Under the pieces are notes generated by a model that did not search any database, was not told the DNA's origin, and saw only the letters and a program-made list of their open reading frames with translations. A stretch of 62,000 nt of DNA from assembly GCF_001039355.2 (NCBI RefSeq), contig NW_019774625.1, positions 517,064 through 579,063 on the forward strand, in the 5' to 3' direction. A program made the translations under genes and the position numbers. Below are positions 23,001 to 35,000 of the stretch, one piece after another. This stretch comes from Lingula anatina (taxonomy: Eukaryota; Brachiopoda; Lingulata; Lingulida; Lingulidae). Each line of letters begins with the position of its first letter. Positions within the stretch are counted from its first letter, which is position 1.

Positions 23001-26000
23001 AGTGGGGACAAGGACGAGGAGTTTCAACATATCAGCAGAGCCTTCCTCAATCCGGGGTAATCCATCAGGCTCCCCTTCAGCACTGCTTCCAGGTGAGAGC
23101 ACATACACATAAGTACAGTTATTATAATTCAGTAGATGCTTTCCATTCCTGAATTTCCAGTAAACATCATTGCTGATACAGATTTGGGGTTTAAGTTTCT
23201 CCAGAATTCTTCTGAAGTGAGTCCAAGATTGATCCTTAATATGCCAGGAGGCATATTTTGCCCACTGGCCACCTGTTTTTCAGGTATCTTATGCTGACGC
23301 TTAGGTCCATATTGGTCAAACTGGTCTTGCATGAAATCCTCCTCCACTGACCACCCATTATACCTTTACAGTTGTTGCTCAATGATCATGTACTTCATTG
23401 TAGCATGTCCTGGAAGAAGAGTGAAATAAGAAACTCCTCCTTATGATTATGTTACAATTTCCTTAGGGTGAAGCATGTTTAATTTTTTTTTTTTTAAGTT
23501 CTCATCGGTGTGGGTGATGATTTTGATTGGTTATTATAAGTAAGGCTTTGTGTCTAAATTTATGAGAATTTTATAAGAAACATATCATAATTCTACTAGT
23601 TCTTTATTAGATAGCATACTTGTTTTCACATCTTCCATGGAATGCAATTTTTTCATGGTGAAAAACAAAAATCACTGCTGGCATTTCAGTAATTGGCATT
23701 CCAACCATAAGAATAACCAATTAAAATAATATCAGTCAGCATTGTGGATAAGATTACGACAAGAGCAGCCGTCACACTCGTAAAAGATGCCTCCAGTGGA
23801 AACAAAAAAAAAAGTTTTATAAAACAAATACAATTGTTGGGGCATAACAAATAAAAAAACAGTCTGCTCATGCAGCAGTAATTACAAGTAATTTTCCAGC
23901 ATGTTGCGTTTGTAGGAATGTGACCAATTGGTTCGATTCCTTTTTGCTGCAGCGGGACTTTGCAGGTTTGTCCTAGACAACCTTGGCTCTGCCCTGGGCA
24001 ACCCAGCAGTGCATGACTGGCCGACTGAAATCAGCATATTCAGTGTGAACAGGACTGTACTGTTGAACAGGATGCTGACTGTAAAACAGTGGTCGGAAGA
24101 ACTCAATTTCCTCAGGGGGTTGCGAATTATCACTTGATTCCCTTAGAACATGCAATATTTTATAGTGAAAGAATAGACCAGAATAGAAAGCAGACTGTCA
24201 GGCAATTTCATAGCTCATTAAAGAAGGCTGGACCCTTTAGGCAGAGTATCGTGTTCTTGAAGGGTTGCAGGATAGGTATGCTATTGAAAGATGATGCTAA
24301 GTCAACCAGAGCGTTGCAGCTTGCTTGCCCTGCTGTTCCTCATGTCTTGACAGAGATAGATTGCCAGATAAAGTTTCTCTTTCTTAAATGTTAAATGCTT
24401 TATAATTAGGTGATAATCAGCAGTGAACACGCAAAGAAATGGAATCATTTTTACATTTGAAAATATACTCACATTTTGAATACCCAATTTCCTGTGGGTA
24501 AGTGGGCCTTGGAAAAGATTTACAGATGAATTAAAGATTTTTATGAAACCAAGACGAATACAATTTGTGATAAGAGGGAGACTTGACTAGGAGGTTATTT
24601 CTAAATTCTGTCTTTGAAATAAGTCCAAAAGTAAGAAAATAACTGCACAGACTACAGGCAGCTCGTAGTAAAATCTTCAGTCTAGTTGTAACTGGTGATG
24701 TTGACTATGTTTGACATATTCTCATCCTCCCAGCCTTTGAGCAGCTCGCTGGTGACCTGTGTGGTTTCTGAAGGGTCACCAGGTACATGTTATTTTTGCA
24801 CTTGACATCTCTTACAAAGGTTTAATCCAATTTTTTCATTGACAAAATGAAGGATTTTTTGCCCAAAAAATTAATTTATTGAAATATTGTTAATATTATT
24901 TTAAAAACTTACTATTGTTATTATTGATTCATTTTCATGAAAATAAATTTTATTTTTGGCAGTCGTGATTTCTGAAGAATGTATCATGATCATAATTTTT
25001 AAGTTGAAAGAAAGTTGTGTATAATGTGTAAGGTGTCGTGTTACATGTCCAGTGACCTGGACCACAGCAGCAGACTGGTTTAGACATAGCCAGTGGGCAG
25101 AGCCCTGACCTGTCTCTACACTGACATGATAATAACACCTCCGCCTTGATCTTGTCTTTGATGTCACCTAGCCTGCAACATGATGATGTAGGAACATGGC
25201 TATCGGAGTGATGATTATGCTGCTTGAATAAACTGGGGAGAATACAGCAGAAAGGACTTAGGAGTTGATTAAAGGGGCATACTTTTCTTTCTTTCTTGTT
25301 GTTATTATTTGCCACTTTGATGTTGATAATTGGGGTGTTGGTGTCATGTTGTCTTCACATTTTGTTTGTGTCTTATAAAGATTTTAAAAATGTGTCCTTT
25401 CTCTTGTTTTCTTGTTAGATAAAATCAAAATCTCCAGATTAACACCATAGCAGGGTCTCCTCCTAGGAGGAGTACATACATACCTGAAGTGCATGATTTT
25501 TTACTACAGTGATTTTCAGTTGATGACTTCAGTGCATCTCACTTAAGTTGGCTGTTAAGAAGAAAATGCTTTTCAGTTTTTCTTTATTTCATGATGCAGT
25601 GCTAGATTGTTATTGACTTTATATGCAAATAAGACCTGGGAAAATATTTATAAATTGCATTTCTGTATTTGGTAGAAAATGTGTATCCAAGTAGAACCAA
25701 ATTATGAATCTGATTTAGCCTTGATCATAATGTAATGGCTACTGATGGTAATCCATTATAATTTCAGTGTCTTTGGGTTTCAGTAAGTTTTTTNNNNNNN
25801 NNNNTTTTTTTGACGGAACTCCCCAGGCACTGGTTGTTGTGTGTATGCAACAGTTGACATTTCACTACCTAATTCAGCAAATACCCTATGGAAGACACTT
25901 CCTTCTTTTACCTAAACCTGGGAAACATAGAACAGGAAATTGCAGACAAGAGCAAGTAGGATAGAGGCTTTACTGGTGGTATCCTCTTAAAGTGTATTCC

Positions 26001-29000
26001 AGTGGCTCCCAAATCTCCCCAAAGTCCACTATTTTGTGAATGGGCAGGCAAATTTCAAAGAGTGTACAGCCATTGTTTAAATGAGAATTATATACCTTAA
26101 GAGATTTGTACCATTGATAGTATTTTTCTATAAAATTGCAAAAAATCTCCTTAAGATTAAGATTAAATTGGTATCACTATAAGGTTTTTTGGTGGGGAAG
26201 AGAAAAAAAGGGAATTGTTTTCATTTCAAAATGTCTCCACTCTTTTTTGGCACAGAGTGGGGGTCATCAGGAGAAATCTGTGTTAAAGCTTCCAAATGGG
26301 TGAATATAAAAAAACTTCCAAGTTTGAAAGACTCTTTCAGTGCCTGTGTGCTTGTTAGCATCTTGCCTAGATGGGGTCAGTCAACAGTTGCTGCTGTGAG
26401 GACAAGCAGATTGAGATCCAGAAAAGTTAAAGTCAAATGAACGATAGTTTTAATCGGTTGTGAAAGCAACTGGTGCTTGTTAGGTAGTAGGAAGAAGTTC
26501 CCAGTCAATTTTTCCTGCCACCTTTTGAACCAGGGAACTCCTGCTTCGAGTAACAAATGGAGAGTTCCTGTTCACTAACTGCTGATCACACGTTTGACAG
26601 GAAGTTCTGTGGGGACTGAATGACTTTAGAGGCGAATTTGTTGGTGGCACACTCCGAATCTATTTCTCCTGCAATGTTTTCTGTTTTCCATTCTTCATTT
26701 TATATCATGTTACAAACAATAGGCATGTGTATGGAGAAGGGGTGTTTTGGGGATAAAAGTAAATGCCTTAGAAGTTTAGAATTTACTAAAAAATTTTTTA
26801 CTTTTGAAGGATGTAATTTAAAGAATGTCTTCTTTGAGGTTGGATTAATCTAACAGACTGGTGGCTGAGTAATGTATAGCCTGTCTGTTTTAACTTGAAG
26901 CTAGTCTGGTCTTTGATGCTCCAGTGTACAGATAACAGATAATATGAAACATGACTGTTTGACGTCAAAAGCCAAAACTAGATACTTTTGTACAGAACAA
27001 AAAGAGTAGAAAGTCAAAGGAATAGTTGTAGTCCCCATAGCAAAAAAAGAGAGAGAGAGAGAGAGAGAGAAAGAAAAGAATGCTAGAAGTTGTTACCTCT
27101 TAGCATGTTTACAATGTCTTGCTCATTTTATTTTTTCTTTTTATCAAGGGTTCCAACTAGACGAAGCAGCATTTTATTTAACTCTTTTTCATTTATTTTG
27201 ACAGAATTTCTTCTCTCTTTTTACAGGCACTACAACGCCATCTCAACATATTAGAAATTGTCCATCAGTGGAAGCACAAAAATATTGTTTTAATGGAGGA
27301 ACATGCTTTATTCTCCCTATACAACCCAATGAGTGGCATTGTATGTAAGTATCTCCTTCACAAAATACACACTTGTGAAAATAGTAAATAACATTGGATT
27401 ACAGTTATCAACCCTATGTGTTAAATTTACATGTAGTCTGTAACTTTTGTAAATTGCACATGAATACCAATTCACTATTTTTGATGTAAAAAAAAAAGAG
27501 TAATGTAGAAACTGCTGAATACTGACAAATTAAATATTTGAAGATTAGAGATGGACTGATATTTTTTCATAAAATTTCTGTTTATAAAGTGTAGGCTGCT
27601 TGCATGCATACACACACACACAAGCACTCAAACTTTTCTTTGAATATGTGGCCAAATTATAAGATTGATATCATAGAGCATAGAGTGGATGAAGATTTAT
27701 CTTAATTAGGCACTAACCCTGTGAGCTTGGCAGCATGCTGAGCTGAGCAGGTGGTGTGAATGACAGAGATAGTTGAGGAGTGCATGTTGGATGCACCCTG
27801 CATGTCAGAGAACCAGTGGCAACATGAATCTGAGTGCTCTCTGGTAAAGGGAAGCCTGTGCTGTTAAAAGTTTCAAGTCACCACAGGTACTCTGACACCC
27901 AGGGTTGTTAATGGGGCATGAAGGATAAAAAAACTTAACTGAAAAAGTGGTGAAAAATAAGGAAGTTTGTTGCTTTGGTGTTCAGATAGCAATAACCTAA
28001 GCATATTCTGATGACTGTTTGTCAGCGTTAGAATCAAATCAATCAACAGTCCGATGAGCTGATAGGTTTGTAATGCGAAAAGCATTTCAAAAGTTCCCTT
28101 GCTTGTGTGCTTTGCAACTATACGTCTGGCATATTCAGTCTACATCTCAGGCCTAGATGTCCATAGCATAAGAACAGGAAAAAAGTGGGGTGGGAGGGGG
28201 GTTCTTGATTGCTTACATTGCTCCACCAGCCTATAATAATGATGCAAACAGTTATAGCATGTAGCTGTAGTGATTTATAGCTTACTGACAATGTGAATTA
28301 ATTTATATTGGTAATGATGAGGAATAACCTTGTCTCTAGAAATGGACTAGCTAAGAAGATAATTCATCTGATGTGAACGATTGCTACTAGGTGGAGTGGT
28401 GTTGTATTTAAAATTAAAATGCATATTAGTACATAATAGTTCAGATTAAACTTTAACTTAGTACACAAATATTCATATATATTGTGCATGTAACTAACTT
28501 ACTACTGTTGTGCAGATAACACTGCAAGTTTCATGTACAATTTCGACTAATCTTAACAATGATTATAACATTGGTATTGGGTTTATAATAATAGTTGGAC
28601 TGCACTAAGATTTTCTACTTGGTGTCTGTTGTTATAGGTGCCCTATCAATTGGAAGGGCAAACGATGCGAAACTTACCATCACACAGCTGGAAAACCAGT
28701 TTATTCTCAGCCATCGAGTATGTATAAAAACAAACATAGTCGTTGTCATCTGTGCACATTCATTTTCACTAGCATTACCAAAGATCTTAAAGCATGGCAT
28801 GGTTTTGTGGTATTAATGTTTATTTTGTTATTATTTGTTTATCTTTTGGTTTATTGTATGATTTTGAAAATTATTGGTGACTAATCATTATTGCATGTAG
28901 TTTTCAAGTTATTCCTTCCCCCTCATGCACTCATAAGCCAGAAGACATCAGCTTGCTCAGTTTGCATGGAGAGTCAACTTTATTTCTGTTTTTTATTTTG

Positions 29001-32000
29001 GGAATTATTTTATTTTGGTTCATAAGGAATTTTCGTGCAATCCTTTTTATTATTATTTTTTTAACGTCAGTTTGAGGTACTTTTTAAGATTAAGACCCCT
29101 ATTTTGTTACCCCAGTGCACCCTTTTCTTTTGAAGTTTCTTTATTAATGATAATTATGGAGTAGTTTGAGAATTATTAGTATTGTCCAGTGCACTTTCCT
29201 TGTTATCCCTGTCCCCTGATATATATGTAGTAGAAAAAAACTAACATGCATGTGCTAAGTGCATATGTCAACTCATTTTCATATCCTCAATTAGAATGAT
29301 TATTTGCCTTTAAATTTTATAAAGAGACATAAAAAGGAATAAAACTGTAATGAATACCTGCAATATGTGAGGTCATAGTTATAATGATTAAGGCTTAATG
29401 CCAGTACATGTCTTGCTTTAAGATCATTGTTTTTGCATAGTGATAATGATAGTCTTTTATGATGTTTTTTCCCCAGACCAACCAGCTAACCAACTGCTGC
29501 TGCTGCTAATACGACCTTATGCTTCTTCTGTTTGTGTGTGTTGAACAGTATTGAGTAGTTGCTAAACTTTCCATTTATTTTGTTAAATTTCAATAGGTGC
29601 CCACAAGTTTTCGCTGGAAAGCGGTGCGAACTATCAGTTCCAGGGACAGGGTCAGTCGTGACCAAGAGTATGTATCCATACAGCATGACATATTTGTAGA
29701 TGGCACCACTTGCATGCTTTCCCAACACAACCACCATATGATCAAATTATGCTCTGTACTATGATTTTCTTTTCAATTTTAATATTTATTTGCTTAGTTC
29801 ATGCAGTATAGAATACTTTCTTTCTCCCCACCAAAACAAAGTGTCAGTATTCCAAAGGATCTTTCAATGCAAAATTTTTGAAACATTTGTCAAAAGAAAT
29901 TTGAACTCCATTGGAATATTGGACTATCTATCTATGACATACATCATAACAATATTATTTTAAGAAGGGATTCAACTTCAATCTTTTACTTGTCTTGCAA
30001 ACCCTCCCCCCATATTTTAGTCCCATTCTCTGTTTTCTTTCTTTATATAGATAAGCCATTTTAGTAGTGTATAACTTTTATTTATTTTTATTATTATAAT
30101 TTTCTTTATTTAATTTTATTTTTTGCATGGTTTATTTTACTGGTCTTCTTTTTATTTACAATGAATTTATTATTACAGATACATTGCATGCTTCCTGTAC
30201 CAGGGAATCCCCATCACTCTTGGAATGCAATTTTTTCTTCTATTTTGAGTTGTTTCTTTCATTGAAAGTGGATATTGCACTTAGTTATATACACAGTTTA
30301 AATGGTATTTTCGGCTGCTTTTTAATTTGATGCATTTTTCAAAAAAAAAAAAAAAAAAGAGGCCATTTACCCTATTCACACTGGCAGTTTCGACCGCAGT
30401 TAAGGCCCAATCGAGGTCCTATTGGGGTTTTACTTTTCTAATGTGAACACACAACATACCCCTCACCGCATTCCAAATAACCCCAGATAAGGACTAGGGT
30501 TAAGTCGGAGTTAACTTTGATTCGCTGTCAAATTTGAAACCCATGCACACAAGCAGGCAATTAATTTCGCGGGAAATTCTGATGGTGCTGACACTGATTG
30601 TACATATACATATATATCTATCATTTAATAATGGGCTGCAGTAAAGGAGTATTTTGGCCTGTGGATGCTGTCAAGTCCTGCTCTGCATATGGTCTGTGAG
30701 CGAAATACAAAAATGTTGGAGGAGAGTGCCAAAAACAAAATATTATTCTGTTTCTAATGAGATCAGTTATGTGCATGCTTATTCAAGCGTGATTCAATTG
30801 GAGTTGAGTCAACTGCGGTTTACTTGCTAGTGTGAATAGCCTTATTGAGTTTTAAATACCTATAAAACAGATAGGTAAAAGTGGACTGTGGCAAAAGAAA
30901 ACTCTCAGCTGTTGTTTGTTTACAGCGCATAGACTAAATCTTGCACTGTATTTGGCACCAGAGCTTCTTAAATGTACATCATTTGAAAAGGCAGCCTGTA
31001 GTTTATTTACACCAACTGTCCCAGTGATATCAAATACAAAGTCCTCCTGCAGCCGTCCCTGTGGTCTAAAAGCAGTATGTTACACAGTTTAAAGGCCCAG
31101 TATACTGCAGTGTATGTTTCAAGGAATGGAGATGGGTTGTTTTACAATATTATCCATGTGCAAATGTGTAGGCTCCTGCCTCACTCACACTGCAGGGGAG
31201 CCACTGTTCCAGTGTGTATGCTCAAGTATAGATGGTAACAGAGGTGGCCCAGGGTTTATGGAAACATTTCTGTCAGTCATGTTGTGATCCAGAACGTTTG
31301 ACTCTATAAACAGTCTAGATTTCTTGATGGGATTTTGCATGAAAAAGTCCAAAAAGAAATTTTTCACAAATTGAATGGGGAAGAGGAATAGTTTGAGAAA
31401 ATTTTTTTTCTGTATGGCACTTTGTTGCTGTTGACTTTGGACTTTTTTTTTCTTTTGGAAGGATCTCTTCAGAAAAACAACTTTTTTTGCATTCCAAAAA
31501 GACCAGAATACTTAACGTATACTTGACACTTACACTTTTGAATAGGGAATTATTTGCACGAAGGAAATATTTTTCTGTTGCAAGGATGAAACTGAAAGGT
31601 TACAATTTGAGTTACCAAATTTGTAAAAAAAACAGATAAGCCACCACTGTCTCCATTAGATACTTTTGCCATATGTACATCATGAAATGGGTGCTAAATG
31701 CACACCTATACTGTATACTTTGCTGCATGATGCTATGCAAAATATGATAAGTGTACTCAATATATTGCTCTTCATTGTACTTTTCAAGATTGGTTTCATT
31801 GTCTTTGAAACATCAAAGATCCCATTTGAAATGTTTCACTCATGTAATGTGGTGTGTTTATAGTCTGTACACAAAGTAATTATGCCAGATATACAACACA
31901 GAGCAAAGGGTACTTCTAGGTCATTTTACAACTAGTTGTAGCCCATTTCATGTTTCTGTGGCTTCAAATTAGAATGTATTATTTTTTTGACCTGAAAGCG

Positions 32001-35000
32001 GCAGGGCACCAGAAGTGCACAGACCTAATTGCAGCTATTTGGGCTTAATGTTTTCCGTTTCACAGGGGAAGTTTTACAAAATCTTTCTCCAAACCTGATG
32101 CAGTTGATCCAGGCAACACCACATTGCAAGGGTATTGACCTTGAAACTTGGTTCTTTGGTGGTTGAGAGAGAATCTGTGGTTTTCAATGAACTTAATTTA
32201 ATGCAGGCGTTTTAAAGACTGCATCTTTTAGTTTTGAGAATTTTTTTCAAAATTTGCAAATGTTTTGTGTATAAGATAAAAAAATTAAGGAATTTGTATT
32301 TATTCACACAAAAATTTAATTAATTTGAATTATGTATTTTTTTATTATAATTGTAGGTGCTTGGGCCACAGAAACTTCCATAGTTGTTGCATGCGGAACT
32401 CTTGTTGTACTGATAGCAGTAGCAGCCGTGGTTGTGATCATACTCCAGAGAAGGTAAGAGAGTAAATACCCTCTGTTCTATGAAAAAATAATTACACGAA
32501 TCATAGAAAAGCAGTTTCTGATGTAAAAGGTGAAAAAGTCTCTCGAATATTGATCTATTTTGAAAATTACTTCAGCACCTTGAAGTCTTGTGGGAGATCT
32601 TATTGTGTTTGGTTACTTTATTCAGGATAATCATACTTTCTGTTTATTTAATTGTTTTTTTTTTTTTTTTCCATTCTTCTGCAGGCACCACCGCCGTAAG
32701 AAGTCCCAGTTTGCAGCAATGTATTTTAAAGGTGGGGCCGCAGGGCAGGATGACCATGGGCAGGACATCTGGCTGACCAGAATGACTAATGTAAGTATAT
32801 ATGTTACTTCATGAATATGCTTATCCCTACAAAGTAAAATTTACAACAGCAGAAATAAAATAATATTAACTAATTTTTTTAGTTATTATCACTATTCATG
32901 TAGATGTATATACACTCTTGAACAATGGAACTGCCACAGACATCTAATTTAAATGAAGATCTAAGTGCCTTATGTTTCTTTGATATGTATCATTGGAAAA
33001 GTACTGTTGAGCAGTGCCTTGGTCTGCTGAGATTGCCTGTTCTTATCTTCAACCTACAGAATTTTTACATAATAAAGTGGGAGTTTTCATGTCATATTTG
33101 AGACAATCTTGATGAATGTCAGTTGAGCGTTGCCTCTGCCTGCTGCCATTGCTTGTTTGTATATTCAACCCTACTCCATTTTACATAACATGAGAACCCC
33201 TGGGATACATGTTATGAGGAAGACCAGTTGAGTGGTGCCTCTGCTTGTCAGGTAGTGGCTGTTAACATGTTCATCAGACACCTGTCTGTTGGTTTACCTA
33301 CCCTTGTGGGGTGATTAGAAGTGCTAAAGCAGGAAATAACTGCATACTCAGCATAGAAGGACAGGGGCATATGGTTGAGTGCAATAGTTAAGCTCATTTC
33401 CTCTTCCCCCCTTACATAAAACAAGTAAAAAGTTAATTGAGTGAAAAACCACGACAGAAATTTGTAGTTTGGCATCTCTCCCCCTTTCTTTGCAGCAAGC
33501 TCTAAGTTTCCTCATTATTACTAGTTTTAGGTTTTTTGCTTTCTAAATTACAGGTTTCCCCTCACTTCATTGCAGCAAGTTAGGATCATTATTACCCACA
33601 AGTTCTTGACTTTTTTGTTCTCACCGAACATTGCAGCACATTCTAGTTTTTTTCTACCCTCCATGGTCTGCAACAAGTATACAAGATGGAGCTTTCAGAG
33701 CACTGTGCAAATGTCAAGCTATGTTAGCGGAGTGCACCTAAAGGTCTACTGATCAAAGATGACCCATTGGCTCCATGTTAAATGTACCAAATGAAAGTTA
33801 CCAGTAATCAGATCACAAATGAACACACAACATAAGAAGATAAACGAACAGTTAATGTGTTTATAGTAGTACAGTATAACATCACCAAATTGCTTCAAAC
33901 TCTTGCCTCGTTTAGAGAACTTTCCATTGGTGCTTGGATCTGGGTAAATTGTTTAAGGTACTAGACCATCCAAAATGGACAGATTACAGACTGACAGTTA
34001 AAGTTAATTTATTTAGACAATCTGGCTGAATTTTCAGTACTTTTGCAGTTGATAAATATCCAATCCAATATAGAAGACCCAGGGTGGTTTTCTAAGCCAG
34101 CTAATGAGCTGTTAAATGATTGGTAATTGATTTGTTTTGGAGCCGAGTGCAGTTCCCTAGCTCTAATACCCTTGATGTGGTTTTAGGATGAGTCAGATGG
34201 CTGAAATTGTATCAAGGTGTTTCTTTCTGCAAAGATGGTACAGTTTTGTCATGTCTTCCTTGTTCAATTGCTGTGACTGAATAAAGAAACTTGTTTGGAA
34301 AATGTACTTTCTGAATTTTAAACTGCACTTTGCTGAATTCTTTTGTCTGATGCCTTCCCATTAATCTGTTGTTTGTCAACCTTGCATGTGGTAAAGAATT
34401 GATAGAAATGGAGAAATTTGGTAGATCATTTCCAGAGGAGATTTCTGTATAACCTTGCAATGAATGTTGACACAAAGATGTAACCTTAGTTTTTCATGTG
34501 TGAGGACTTCATTTACCCCTCAGTGTATTACCATGACTATTGTGCAACTTGTCTTGGGAAATTATTCAAAAATCTTCTGACTGGAAATTGCCTTCTGTTA
34601 TTCATGGCGTTTTTCTCTCTTCCAAAGAGATTATCTGAAGTTTTTTTTACGCTTCTTTAGATTCTTTCATGTTCTTTTTATGCTACTGCTTTTAAGGATC
34701 TCACTGCCTGAGATTTTTCTCAGTAGGTAACCAACTGTGCCAACAGTGATGTTATGTAAAGGTCTTCCTAAATCCTTAAGAAATTATGGTAAATAATTTG
34801 ATAAAAGAGTAAAAATTTGCTTCAAACAATTTTTCAAGGCGTGCAAAAACAAGTTTAATTTCTGAAATCTGGAGATGATATTTCAAAGCTTTTACCCCCC
34901 TTCATTGCTACTGTTTGTATAATGTCTCAGCCAGTACTTCCAAAAAAATTGCCAAAAAATTTTTCCCTTTGGAAAATTTAATTTTGTATCAAACGCTGCA

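Noticed and set aside
23930-23940. tRNA B-box-like GGTTCGATTCC
   Set aside because: Flanking bases do not form a T-arm and no anticodon or acceptor stem can be drawn.
25419-25450. Terminal exon for a secreted Ig-only neuregulin (DKIKISRLTP stop)
   Set aside because: Phase-compatible with the exon ending 23092, but only ten residues and no support; chance is likely.
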